Under the pieces are notes generated by a model. It was not told the DNA's origin and made no database searches. It saw nothing but the letters and a program-made list of their open reading frames with translations. This document shows, in pieces, positions 36,901 to 48,680 of a stretch of 64,000 bases of DNA. The translations under genes were made by a program, and so were the position numbers. How positions within the stretch are numbered: the first letter of the stretch is position 1; every line of letters starts with the position of its first letter. The stretch is from Sinonovacula constricta (Eukaryota; Mollusca; Bivalvia; Cardiida; Solecurtidae), in the NCBI GenBank assembly GCA_007844125.1, contig CM017559.1, positions 67,748,705-67,812,704 of the forward strand, read 5' to 3'.

Positions 36901-37790
36901 AGCTGGACCATTATGTCTGCCTTCTCACATCAAACTGGTCTACTGGGTGACACTGGTTCTACTGGCTGGACCATTATGTCTGCCTTCTCACATCAAACTG
37001 GTCTACTGGGTGACACTGGTTCTACTGGCTGGACCATTATATCTGCCTCCTCACATCAAACTGGTCTACTGGGTGACACTGGTTCTACTGGCTGGACCGT
37101 TTTGTCTGCCTTCTCACATCAAACTGGTCTACTGGGTGACACTGGTTCTACTGGCTGGACCATTATGTCTGCCTTCTCACATCAAACTGGTCTACTGGGT
37201 GACACTGGTTCTACTGGCTGGACCATTATGTCTGCCTCCTCACATCAAACTGGTCTACTGGGTGACACTGGTTCTACTGGCTGGACCATTATATCTGCCT
37301 TCTCACATCAAACTGGTCTACTGGGTGACACTGGTTCTACTGGCTGGACCATTATGTCTGCCTCCTCACATCAAACTGGTCTACTGGGTGACACTGGTTC
37401 TACTGGCTGGACCATTATGTCTGCCTTCTCACATGAAACTGGTCTACTGGGTGACACTGGTTCTACTGGCTGGACCATTATGTCTGCCTCCTCACATCAG
37501 ACTGGTCTACTGGGTGACACTGGTTCTACTAGCTGGACCATTATGTCTGCCTCCTCACATCAAACTGGTCTACTGGGTGACACTGGTTCTACTGGCTGGA
37601 CCATTATGTCTGCCTCCTCACATCAAACTGGTCTACTGAGTGACACTGGTTCTACTGGCCGGACCATTATGTCTGCCTCCTCACATCAAACTGGTCTACT
37701 GGGTGAGACTTGTTCTACTGGCTGGACCATTATGTCTGCCTTCTCACATCAAACTGGTCTACTGGGTGACACTGGTTCTACTAATAGCGA
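33918..37790. repeat. 63-bp minisatellite, about 61 units
   Basis: Unit: CTGGTCTACTGGGTGACACT, GGTTCTACTGGCTGGACCAT, TATGTCTGCCTTCTCACATC and AAA. Recurrent variants are CCGGACC/CTGGACC/CCAGACC, CCATTATG/CCGTTATG, CTTCTAAC/CTTCTCAC/CCTCCTCAC and CAAACT/CAGACT; the first two groups follow CpG decay. Units with CTTCTAAC dominate the left third and CCTCCTCAC the right. The period is a multiple of three, so plus-strand frames of up to 461 codons occur (21-residue periods containing GDTGSTGWT or YWVTLVLLAGP). Two different frames are open over the same kilobases and TAA-containing variants interrupt one of them freely, so I regard coding as unlikely. Confidence 0.97.
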
Positions 37791-37857
37791 AAAAAAAATT
37801 GCTGTAAATGTTCATTCTTTACAACTCTGTAAAAAGCGTGAAAGTGGTCCATGCTAA

Positions 37858-38145
37858 AAATAGATATCAACGCCAGAGTGGATTTCTCAGATGACTATTT
37901 ATTGTAAGCGTAAAAGTGAATGGTCACTGTGTTCCTAAGTTAAAAATAGTTATCTCTGCAGCGTGGCTCGGATAAAAAAAACAGTGTGGTTGTAGTTATG
38001 AGTGGTAATGAATGCTTGTCTGTTCTGATAGATCAAGGGCATCAATGATCAGCATTTTGCAGTATCTTTTCAGTTAACAACGATTTATTTTGTTATTTGA
38101 GAAAAAAATGTATAGTTCAAACTGTCCGATACCACCTTTACCAAT
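37858..38145. repeat. Dispersed repeat, copy 2 of a pair
   Basis: Colinear with 10376-10665, as described there. This copy begins about 70 bases after the 63-bp array ends and is locally richer in CpG than its surroundings. Confidence 0.65.
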
Positions 38146-41100
38146 CTGATCACCTCGGCCTTTATGCTATGCAAGAGACCTCTGACATAATAAGGCGCCA
38201 TCTTGGATCTACTTTGTGTGTCTTAGTTTTAATACTGGGTATTTAATGTTGACTTTTCAATTTTCCGTAAATCATATAGATTGTATTGATAAAAAAAATC
38301 GTTGTTATTGCAAGATATACTCAACTAAATGATATATATATAATTTGTTACTTTCTCGCGAACGGACACTGTTTCATAACTCAGGCGACGCACTTTGGTG
38401 TATTCTAGAGCTATGTACGAGGTGTATTTTACGAACCATACGGAAATACCCGAAGTTTTACGATTGCACCTTTACATAAAGTTTCAAAATATAATAACTG
38501 CAAAACTGCAGTAAAGACTATAAAAAGTTTATCGATAAGACCTACATTCACTTGATTATAAAATAGATTTTCCTTTGTGACTTTTACATAAATCCACTGA
38601 ACAGATGAGTTGATTAAAGAAGAAATTTCCTCTGACAAGGCTGTGTTAGTACTGGTTTTATCAGAAAGTCATTAACTTTTAAAACCTAGGTATCTTTTTT
38701 GTCTGACTTTCTCATTTATTTGGATTATGATAAGACCATCTTTTTCTCTGCCACTTTGTAGCTTTCACAGGAAATAATAAAAATAACCCTCATGTTGATG
38801 TTATCATTTCCACATCCTGTCACTTTGTCATTATCATGTTAGCTCTGCTAGCTGTTTATTGACTAGGTGTGGCCACCAGTGTACATTCAGATCAGCTAGT
38901 TGCTGCTTACACTTGTTGATGCTCATCAAATCTTTATCACAATTACATGTAACCTTAATATTTTGTATTCAGCAAATAACTAAGACATTTAGTATTTGTT
39001 ATTGACAAATATAGCAGTCTAAAGTTATTACTTTTGATTAATCTTTTTTGCATCACCATTTTTAATGCAGCATCAAATTACTTTGATATCAACAACATCA
39101 AGTTCAACAACTTCCATTTGAAATTTTCATATACAGTTAATCTTTCATATCTAAAGTGACACTTAATTCTTCAATTCCTATCTTCATTATATATACCGTA
39201 TGCAGCTAAGATAGTGTCAGCACAGCAATTTTAGTACATCATTTGGCACTCCTCAATACAGATGGCACCAAAAAAAGTAAAGCAAAAACATCTTTTAAGC
39301 ATCGAGAAGCTCTCTATGCTTGGAGATAAAGATGTCATTACACAGTAGCATCTGCTGGAACATTAGAGAGGGGCTGTTTGAAGTGGGGTTCCCATATCAG
39401 GTGCACATCCTGCAAACACAAGTCCCTAATGGACGGGTGCTGGAACCATTAAATGGTGGGGCAAAAAATAATAAATCAACAAAGTCAAGCTGAACTTCTG
39501 GGATTTCTCATCCCTCCTGTATCATGTTGAAATTGTTCTGGTGTGTCTGTTTAAGTATTTATAGTGCACCAAACATGGTTTTGCTTTGAAGCATGTGAAT
39601 TATGTGGAAAAATGGAGGAGTACAAGAATATACATGTATAAGTACATGAAATGGACAGTTGAAAACATTTTGTGTCTGATCACCATCTTTTTAATTATTA
39701 TAAGTGTTTTTACATCGGCATCATCTTTATCATATTAGTGATGACCATGGTGATAAAAATGGTAATAAACGAGTTATTGGTGATGATTCACCATCATCCG
39801 TTGCAGCAGCAGAAAGAACAACAGCACTCACAGCAGTGCCATCAGCAGAATATTAATAATCACTTTGTGTCAATGTCATCATCAATACCAACATGGCTTT
39901 ATAAACACTATCTGAATACATCAACAACAGACTGAATTGAAAGTAAACCTTTCTGAGCAATCTTACCAATTTCATCATCAGATAATATACTGGCCTGAAT
40001 GCTTGAAGATTCCTGAATAAGTTTGGAGGGAAGCTTTTATCATTGGTGAAGTCAAGTTGGCACTGGGAGATTCATTCTATCCATCCATTGTGGAGTCATT
40101 GTAAACCCTTATCATTCTTTGTTTATTTATAACCACTGCTAAATGTTATTTATTTGTTAACTATAACAAGATCTATTGATACACACTACTACATATTGTT
40201 CTAATCCTGAGTATGAGCCAGATGGCCATTCTGGATCTACTCTATGTGCCTTGGAATCCTAAAAAATTCAGTTAGAAGGTAAAGAGCTAAGCTTTTTACA
40301 AGTTGTTGATCTGACCCTTTGTCAGGGATCTAGGTTACTTCCTGTCTAAGGAAGCTTGGAACTGTCAGCCTGTTTTCTGACTCAGTATGTGCCTTGTGTG
40401 CCTATGGTGTAGTGAGAGGTGACAAGAACTTCCAGTCCAGTATGTGCCTTGTATGGTGTAGTGAGAGGTGACAAGAACTTCCAGTCGAGTATGTGCCTTG
40501 TATGGTGTAGTGAGAGGTGACAAAAACTTCTAGACCTCCCAGTGCTTAGGGAATTTAATCTGATTGTGGCCTTTTTTAGATATCATGCTGAAAAGTTGAG
40601 CTAAAGACAATGAATTTTTCTTGGATTTACAAAGTCAACTGCTCTTAGTAATAACACATATAAATAAATAATAATGCTTTTTTTTAAATATTCTGTATTT
40701 TTTAACATTATTTACCTTGGTCATATGCAGTAATACACTTAGAGTTGTTTTCTCCTGCCTGTTTATAACTATCAATATCATGTACAGGTTTTTTGGTTTT
40801 ATTACTGAATTATTACTTTCTATGTTTGGTGAGTCGTCAAATAATGCAAGAAGTAGGCATCTTTTTTTTCAATTTATTGTATTGATGTTAGCCCTAGTTT
40901 GCTTCCATAACTCCCTTTCCAATTTACAAAAGCCATATGAGCGTGGAGAAATTAGGAGAGGTAACATCAGAGAGCAATGACTACCACATGGATCCTTCAG
41001 AGACCCATGTGAGAGGGATTCAATTGTAAATTGTTTATTGCTTTAATGGTTCCATGTTTATAGCAGGGCCAAGTGTGAGGAAAGGTTGCTCTTCAAATTG

Positions 41101-42224
41101 AAGAGCCAATTACCAATGTTCAGCAAAGAGAAACTTTGAAGCAAGTGAGCTTTAATTTTCCTGATAATTATTTTTGTGGTGACACTCTGCCACTCCAAAA
41201 TGTCATACAGGGCCTACTGTAATAAAACATAAATTTACCACACATGGTAGTGCAGTATGCTCATACGTAAAATGGTAAAATGTCTTAAAAGGTTAAAAGG
41301 TTGTTGTATCCACATTTAGAATATTTTTCCTAATGCACAATTTTTGACATATGGATTTTAGTGATGTCTAAGGTTTCGCTATGACTAGTCACTTCAGTAG
41401 ACCAGGAGCCAGGACCTTCAAACACCAAGAAAACTGCAGAATTGTGTTTGCCTTTCTTTAACAACTTTATCAAACTATAATTTTAAAAGATTGTGTCCTT
41501 TTATGTTATAGATACTAGACAAGAGATAATATTATATCAATGTTTGCTTTATTAACCTAAGCAATCTAATTGTAGAGAGATTACTTAAAATACCCTATTA
41601 GATTAAAAGTCCATATATGAATCTGTGGAATCGGCAGGTACATGTATGTGACAAAATGGTATGCCGGGGCAGTCCTGCGGCTCATAGTTAACCTAGAAAA
41701 TAAGAGACAGAAATCACATTGTTTGCTTTCAAAGCACTACTTTTGCTTTTGTCCCATTCTGGCTGCATGGAAAATCTAATTGGAAGTTTTCACAAAATTT
41801 CCCTACGAAACAAAACCATTACATAAACATTTGTGAGTCATTGCTGTCAAGTTTGTCTATTATGATTTCTCCTCACCAGAAGAAGTGTCAACATCCATCT
41901 GTTCCTTTGCTGGAAAAATGGCCGATTTTAGCGGGTTTAGCTGGCATTCTTTTGGAATTTTTTCGTTTCCATTAGAATATTAAGACTATGCCAGTAGGAC
42001 AATTAAATTAATTGTTCTGCCTTCATTGTCTTTGATATTCAAAGTTTTTATGTTTATTAATGCATCTTTTATAAATAGAATTGTATTTAGTTATCATGGA
42101 TTGTAAAAAGAGAACTGAATGTTGCCAATTGTATATTACTTTATTTGCCATTTAATTAAATAATTGGATAAATTATTCCTTAGCTGATCCCTGGTGTTTA
42201 TAAATAATTTATGTAGAATAGGCT
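38146..42224. other. Non-coding stretch, mostly featureless
   Basis: No exon with clear splice sites was recognised. A CpG-containing patch lies at 38150-38480. A small tandem repeat at 40.4 kb is annotated separately. Short open frames around 39.7 and 40.7 kb show no family resemblance. Confidence 0.4.
40382..40535. repeat. 49-bp tandem repeat, 3 units
   Basis: Three copies of AGTATGTGCCTTG, TATGGTGTAGTGAGAGGTGA and CAAGAACTTCCAGTC. The first has seven extra bases (TGTGCCT). Confidence 0.9.
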
Positions 42225-42740
42225 GAGATTTGCTAGAAACATTTGAGGTTTGCTGGAAACATTTGAGATTTCGATTTGCTGGAAACATTTTAGATTTGCT
42301 GGAAACATTTGGAATCATTTGAGATTTCGATTTGCTGGAAACATTTGAGATTTAGATTTTCTGGAAACATTTTAGATTTGCTGGAAACATTTTAGATTTG
42401 CTGGAAACATTTGGAAACATTTGAGATTTAGTTTGGCTGGAAACATTTGAGATTTGCTGGAAACATTTGGAAACATTTGAGATTTAGATTTTCTGGAAAC
42501 ATTTTAGATTTGCTGGAAACATTTGAGATTTGCTGGATACATTTGGAAACATTTGAGATTTAGATTTGCTGGAAACATTTGAGATTTGCTGGAAACATTT
42601 GAAAACATTTGAGATTTAGATTTGCTGGAAACATTTGAGATTTGCTGGAAACATTTGAAAACATTTGAGATTTAGATTTGCTGGAAACATTTGAGATTTG
42701 CTTGGAAACATTTGAGATTTGCTGGAAACATTGGCAGATT
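42225..42740. repeat. 20-bp-based minisatellite (GCTGGAAACATTTGAGATTT)
   Basis: Units of GCTGGAAACATTTGAGATTT are mixed with insertions of AGATTT and AAAACATTTG, producing a composite period of about 60 bases in the right half (three near-identical composites between 42540 and 42700). Confidence 0.93.
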
Positions 42741-44059
42741 TGTAGTCTGATACATTTACAATGATGCTCCGTTTCGGGCAAGTTCAAAGAAATGAGACAA
42801 AAAAAACAACTACATAATTAGGAGCATGTGTTGTTGTACAGGAGTAAGTCAGGCTGTTGTGTCATTTATCATGCGTTACCCAGTTGCTGTTGGTGCTAGG
42901 CCTGGTAGGCTTTTTTTTGGCTCTTACTGTGCCAACTGCAGCAAGAAATTTTGAGGGTGCAAAAACAGGAGCAGAACTGCTGCAATAGGTGCAGAGTGTG
43001 CGGTTTTCAGAATAATCTTGATGTATTACTTCATGTCTATTCAATCTTCAAGATAAAACTGTAATTATAAATCATAAACACATATTGTTCATAATTTGAC
43101 AACTTCATGTTATGATGCCACAACATATTTGTAAAGACTATATATGCAGAAAATATTATAAATGGTGATCAGTTTCACAAGGTAACCAGATTAAAAGAGC
43201 TAGATTGCAGAAGAGTTATACTCTGTACTTTAAAGGAGTTTAATTAAGTAGCAAATCTTAAAGTAATTTAGCTTAAATCTGTATCTTTGACTGCCACCTG
43301 GGTTTTCTTGGATCCTCTTGCTATCAAATTCATACATTGATGTGTAATCCTAGGTATAATGTTATTGTTGGAAATTCTACCTAGTACCATTGATAGTAGC
43401 AATACTGTGGCCATTATTCTTTATTTGGGTACCAGTATCTGAATCTGCATGTCCGCATCGATATGTATAAACATGGCTTACCTAAATGTAAAATTAAGAA
43501 ACATGTGCTCTTATCCAATGTGCATCTGTATTTACACATTTATAAGAGCTGATTGGTAGCAAAATGAATTTATGAGGATGTTGACATGCCGAACAAAGCT
43601 GAAGGGTAGAGAGTTTTGAAATTGTACTGATGTTTTAGTTTTGTTTGTTCTAAATATTTGGTTAACATCTTACCATCATTGTCAAGTTCCAGCTCAGTCA
43701 GCAAATGGTATAATGTCACAAACAATTGTTGTGGACATGGTATGTTTCATATCCAACATCTTTGTCTTATTTTGTGTGTAAATAAACAACACCACATAAT
43801 ATGAACAGTTGTAAATTCTAATTCCATCAGGCATCCTTTCTTAAAACAATAACATGGTAACATGGTCACACAATTAATGAAATATTCTGTCTGCATTTAT
43901 TTGTTCAGGTACAGATAAGGCCATGCAGATGTGATCGATACACACAACAATTAAAAACATTTAAAAAAAAAAAATAATAATTTAGTGCCATTGTTACTTT
44001 TGTAAAGGAAGATCCCAAACAAATGTCTGGTTAGAACCCCAGGTGCATCATTGGTAAGC
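42741..44059. other. Non-coding stretch
   Basis: No feature recognised. Confidence 0.4.
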
Positions 44060-44145
44060 GAGGACACCTTGCCACATGAAACCAGGACTCGAATCCAAGC
44101 GGTGATGGAGTGAGGAGTTGCCAATCACTGACTCTCAGGGTTACT
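44060..44145 (-). repeat. tRNA-like SINE head adjoining the 35-bp array
   Basis: The minus strand has a good B box GGATTCGAGTCC (complement 44085-44096) preceded by CTCACTCCATCACC, matching the order in the tRNA-like copy at 24.3 kb (CTCACTCCATCCACCT then GGATTCAAATTC). The position expected for the anticodon and D arms reads GGAGTTGCCAATCACTGACT on the plus strand. Confidence 0.55.
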
Positions 44146-44995
44146 TGAGGAGTTGCGAGTCACTGACTCTCAGTGTTACTGGAGGAGTTGCGAGTTACTG
44201 ACTCTCAGGGTTACTTGAGGAGTTGTGAATCACTGGCTCTCAGAGTTACTGGAGGAGTTGCGAGTCACTGACTCTCAGGGTTACTTGAGGAGTTGCGAGT
44301 CACTGACTCTCAGGGTTACTTGAGGAGTTGCGAGTCACTGACTATCCGTGTTACTGGAGGAGTTGGGAGTTACTGACTCACAGGGTTATATGAGGTATTG
44401 CAAGTCACTGACTCTCAGGGTTACTTGAGGAGTTGCGAGTTACTGACTATCCGTGTTACTGGAGGAGTTGGGAGTTACTGACTCACAGGGTTATATGAGG
44501 TATTGCAAGTCACTGACTCTCAGTGTTACTGGAGGAGTTGTGAGTCACTGACTCTCAGGGTAACTTGAGGTGTTGCAAGTCACTGACTCTCAGGGTAACT
44601 TGAGGAGTTGCGAGTCACTGACTCTCAGGGTAACTTGAGGTGTTGCAAGTCACTGACTCTCAGGGTAACTTGAGGAGTTGCGAGTCACTGACTCTCAGGG
44701 TTACTTGAGGTGTTGCGAGTCACTGACTCTCAGGGTTACTTGAGGAGTTGTGAGTCACTGACTCTCAGGGTAACTTGAGGAGTTGCGAGTCACTGACTCT
44801 CAGGGTAACTTGAGGAGTTGCGAGTTACTGGCTGTCAGTGTTACTGGAGGAGTTGCGAGTTACTGACTCACAGGGTTACTTGAGGTGTTGCAAGTCACTG
44901 ACTCTCAGGGTAACTTGAGGAGTTGCATGTCACTGACTCTCAGGGGTTACTTGAGGAGTTGCAAGTCACTGACTCTCAGAGTTACTGGAGCATTA
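44111..44995. repeat. 35-bp minisatellite, about 25 units
   Basis: Unit GGAGTTGCGAGTCACTGACT, CTCAGGGTTACTTGA. GTTGCGAGT, GTTGTGAGT and GTTGCAAGT all occur, the three states of one CpG. The first unit (GGAGTTGCCAATCACTGACT) coincides with the internal part of the tRNA-like sequence, so the array seems to have grown from within a SINE. Confidence 0.96.
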
Positions 44996-45427
44996 TTTTT
45001 CAAAAGAGGTTAGTTGATTTTGTTAAAATGTTGATCAAACAGTTATGTTTTTACTTGATGCATTGTTAATTTTATTGAATTCATTACATATCAGTGCAAC
45101 ATATACCTCAATTTATATATAACCCATTTTGAAAGAAAGCCAAGTGTTGTTTGGCATTTACCATGCTATTATGGTGTCATTACTGTTCTACCATTACCTG
45201 TATATAATTGCACTCTCTCTTTCTTTGCCCCTTCTATTGTATACAAGAAAACAAACTTTTCTTTTAATAGATGACATGCAAACTTCTATCTCTACATACA
45301 CATTTAGATCTTTCCTGCTATTTTCCTTTATATATGCTAGCAGTAATTACAAAACAATTAGTTGATAGAACATTTAATGGTTCGATTTTCATACTTTTTT
45401 TCCTACTAAGTATAAATTGATAAGAGA
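44996..45427. other. Non-coding stretch
   Basis: Nothing recognised. Confidence 0.4.
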
Positions 45428-45505
45428 TTAGCAAATGTAGATCCATATTTAGCCCCGGTTCCTCTGCAAGTCTGATCAAGATCTGCACCATTTGTCTTTA
45501 TCAGT
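45428..45505. repeat. Hairpin repeat, full copy
   Basis: Left arm TTAGCAAATGTAGATCCATA and right arm CTGATCAAGATCTGCACCAT with TTGTC, separated by about 24 bases. Confidence 0.6.
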
Positions 45506-47559
45506 AAGCATGTCTACCATTGTTTGAAATAAATTAGAAGTTTGCATTGGATGTAATTAACAAGGATAAATTAAACCACATTCTAATGTTAAACTGTCTA
45601 TGAATTATACCCTTGAAGGAATCTATTGCAATTTAAAAAAAGTCAGTTGTTATTAAAAGTCCAAATACTGGACCATAGACTGACAGATTTTTTTTAAAAT
45701 TTATTTATTAACCTTTACTTACTGTCAACTAACTATCATACTTGATTTCATGATTAATCTCACTAAATTTCTCTATTGCCTGAAAATTTAATATAAGTTT
45801 GATAATTGAATGTAAATTATCTCAAAATGTTTTTTTTGGTCTGTGAATCAGTTAAGCTAAGTAAGAATGTCAATCTTAATTTGATTTTGATTGATATCTT
45901 CTGAAGCTTTGTGTTTCCGATGCAGAATTGTTGATGCCCAAATATAATTGTAAAAATGCAACATTAACATCCAGATTTGACAGTATGTATTATTGTGATA
46001 ATTGTTGAAAGTCTGGATGTCAGCCCCAATGTGTTGCGCTTTGTTCTACCCTGACAACACATGGTAACCAGGCTGGATGATCAAAATAATGTAAAACATC
46101 AGTTTTCACTACTGCGGAATTTGTCTGTTCACTGTTTCACATCTTGTGTATGTCTTAGAAAACAAACCAAATTGTTGCTTGCATGTGTCATTCACAATGA
46201 TCTCATAAAACAGCATGCTTTTTCATCTTTAAAATCGCCTCCATCAATCATCGTCTTAAAAATTGAATGAACTACTGACATATCCAATATTTACAAAATT
46301 GATTCTTGTAATTCAATGTCTGTCAAAGATTTCCAGGCCTCTGGAATAACCTTGGCTCTGCTTGCTAACTGTTGAGTGTTAACATTATGATAGTAATCAA
46401 ATAACCCAGACAATTTTACACATCAAAAATGGCACTTTAAACATAAGAGTGGTATTGCTATTTGAAAAAAGGTTTTTATAATCATTATGAGACATTTGTA
46501 TATATTTTATTATGTTCATTTATTGAAAATGTTCATAAAAGAAATACATTTTACTGATATTGAATACGTTTTAACATCACCTGCATTCTGTGTAGACATG
46601 TTCAATAGTGTAGCGTTTATTGTATTTGCTATTGACTAGAGTAAGATGACATGTATTCCCTGTTTGTACTTTTGTTGTTCTTCTCTATGTATTGCATGTT
46701 GACAGTTGTGTGGGGTGTGTTTGTTGTTACAGCAGCATGTCTGCTGGGCTGGGTCAGTTGTGTTAACATGTCTGTCACACTATGAGACAATGGTAATTAG
46801 TTAGGTTGGTCTGTCTTTCTGGTTAACCCATATCATTCTACATTTTCTGAATATCCCATACTAATGCTTTTTAGCATATTTATACTTTAAACATATAAAT
46901 GCAAAAGTTGCAAGACATACCTAGGTTGCAAGACATACCTAGGTTTACTTAGGTTTCAAGACATACCTAAAGACTCAGCAGCATATCTTGATGAGACAAC
47001 CCCTAGCAGGTATTTGCCTAATTGTGATCATTTTGTGATTAATTAGCTGGGTAACAGTAAAAAAAGAACAATGCTGGAAAACTACATCTTGAAAATGGTC
47101 CTCTATCTTAGGCTTACTGTTTTTGACATTAATGTTTATCCTTATGACAATCTCATGTTTTGTTTTCCAATGAATGAAACATAAAAGAGAGGTTGTCCCA
47201 TCTTCAGATCCTTTTTTCCATTGTCTTGCTTAACTGTTGGTTTTTATTATGTTAAAACGGTTGTCCACGTGACAAACTGTAATAGAAACATAAACATCTT
47301 TAGGCTCATTCTTGCGTCGACATTCTTACAAAAAAATATTATCATAATGTAATTTTCATTGAATCATTGACTTATATGAGTTAAAATATTTTCATTACAT
47401 AAATGAGATAAATAAATGGCATTGCATAATTTTCTTAAAAACATTTGATAACAAGTGTGTTCGTTGTTTAAATGCCAGTTGAAAATGGGACGTATTATGG
47501 GATCACCCATGGCAGGCAAGTTGGGGGGTCGTGGGGGGGAGCAGGGTCCAGATGTTTTT
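45506..47559. other. Non-coding stretch
   Basis: AT-rich, CpG-poor; no exon recognised apart from chance open frames. Confidence 0.4.
46903..46975. repeat. Short tandem repeat (GCAAGACATACCTAGGTT)
   Basis: Three imperfect copies of an 18-base unit containing AAGACATACCTAGG; the last two are separated by TTACTTAGGTTTC. Confidence 0.85.
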
Positions 47560-48215
47560 CTGGAGTATAACCTCAGCACTATCAAAGCTATTGACTTGAA
47601 ACTTCATAGGTGGATATATCTCATTGAGAGTGCAGTGCATAGGAACCATTGCTCTGCACATCATGTTGTTAGAGTTATTGCCCTTTGTTTAATTTTCATG
47701 TCGGGGAGCATAACTCCTGTGTTATGAAAGCTATTGATTTGAAACTTCGCTGGTTATTTAGACTGAGTGCAATGCATAAGAACAGTCTCTGTACACTTCA
47801 TGATTTTGGAGTTATTACCGTTAGTTCAATTTTTGTACTTTATGTTTGTCTGGATCATACTCCTACATTATCAAAGCTGTTGACTTTAAACTTCATAGGT
47901 GGGTAGATGTTATTGAAACAGAGAGCAGTGCACAAGAAATGTCACTCTCCTCTTATTTTTGAGTAATGCCCCTTTCTGCACAAATGCCATTACTCTCATG
48001 TAAATGTTTGTATATTTGATGGTATTCCCCTTTGATTTTTTCAGTTACCCAGATTGCAGTCCACAATCATGCCAGAGTGCATTGCACAACAGTGCACAGC
48101 AGTTTGGCAGATAAAAGATTTTTATGTTATTCTACTTTAATTTCAGTTTTTGTTGCAGAAACCCAGAGTGCAATCAAAAACTTTGCCATAATGCATTACA
48201 CAAGAGTGCACAGCA
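47560..48215. repeat. Degenerate tandem repeat, about 145 bp, 3-5 units
   Basis: AAAGCTATTGACTTGAAACT or close variants begin at about 47585, 47727 and 47873, each followed by a CATAGGTGG-like block, a block with GTGCAGTGCATAAGAAC and a block GAGTTATTGCC. A related pair, CATGCCAGAGTGCATTGCAC and CATAATGCATTACACAAGAG, each followed by TGCACAGCAGTTTG, continues to 48220. It is an old, much-diverged array; similar repeats are common in mollusc genomes (recollection). Confidence 0.65.
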
Positions 48216-48220
48216 GTTTG

Positions 48221-48522
48221 TTTGTTTGTTTGTTAATTGGGTTTATCATCCCACCAACAGTATTTCAGTTAATTGGAGACGGTGTCCACTTGAAGCAGAT
48301 ATAGTGCTGCCTTCACTGTGTATAGCATGCCGTGAACACCTGGCATGATACCACACCCAGTCACATTATCCTGACACCGGGCCAACCAGTCGTGGAACTA
48401 CCCTTATATTTGCTTGAGCGTAAGAAAGGGAGCTATACCACTACCATTTTTAACGACTTTGGTATGTCGCAGCCTCCCATACCTGAAGCCGACGCTCTAC
48501 TGATTGCGCTACCAGGTCCAGT
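48221..48522 (-). mobile_element. tRNA-derived SINE with exact 14-bp target duplication
   Basis: Flanked by identical TGCACAGCAGTTTG at 48207-48220 and 48523-48536. The minus strand starts at 48522 with ACTGGACCTGGTAGCGCAAT then CAGTAGAGCG, an A-box-bearing tRNA-like head with a weak B-box-like stretch following. A body of about 200 bases contains TATAAGGGTAGTTCCACGAC, GGTGTCAGGATAATGTGACT and GGCATGCTATACACAGTGAA. It ends in a CAAA-type tail (TTTG repeats at 48221-48234 on the plus strand). Head, body, simple tail and target duplication make this a complete SINE of 302 bp. A second diverged copy is at 15195-15345. Confidence 0.88.
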
Positions 48523-48589
48523 TGCACAGCAGTTTGATTGACAGGTGTATTTTGGTCTGTCTCTTGTTATATGTCCCTTTTCAATAGGG

Positions 48590-48680
48590 ATGTTAACGAA
48601 TATTCGAATATTCAAATATTCGAATATCAAGTCGCTATTCGAATAGAGACTTTGGGATTCGAATATTTTATAATTTTTAT
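48590..48680. mobile_element. Possible transposon end with repeated ATTCGAATA palindromes
   Basis: GGGATGTTAACGAATATTCG is followed by ATTCAAATATTCGAATATC, GCTATTCGAATAGAG and GGGATTCGAATATTTT. Dense ATTCGAAT palindromes next to GTTAACGAATATTCGAAT are characteristic of subterminal regions of some hAT-like and other DNA elements. I did not find the opposite inverted end within the following 1.5 kb, so it is a fragment or a misreading. CpG is more frequent from here to about 49.8 kb, compatible with a young insert. Confidence 0.35.

Noticed and set aside
34049..37857. Plus-strand frames of 130-460 codons with 21-residue repeats in the 63-bp array
   Set aside because: Two overlapping frames are open over the same sequence, stop-bearing variants occur freely in one of them, and variation follows CpG decay and not codon position.
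39672..39935. 87-codon plus-strand frame with His/Gln-rich middle
   Set aside because: The Gln/His stretch comes from a CAG/CAT-rich simple sequence, and no acceptor, donor or family motif supports an exon.
48450..48500. A DFG-like tripeptide in a short open frame, suggestive of a kinase activation loop
   Set aside because: It lies inside the SINE at 48221-48522 and is read against the element's orientation; no other kinase motif surrounds it.
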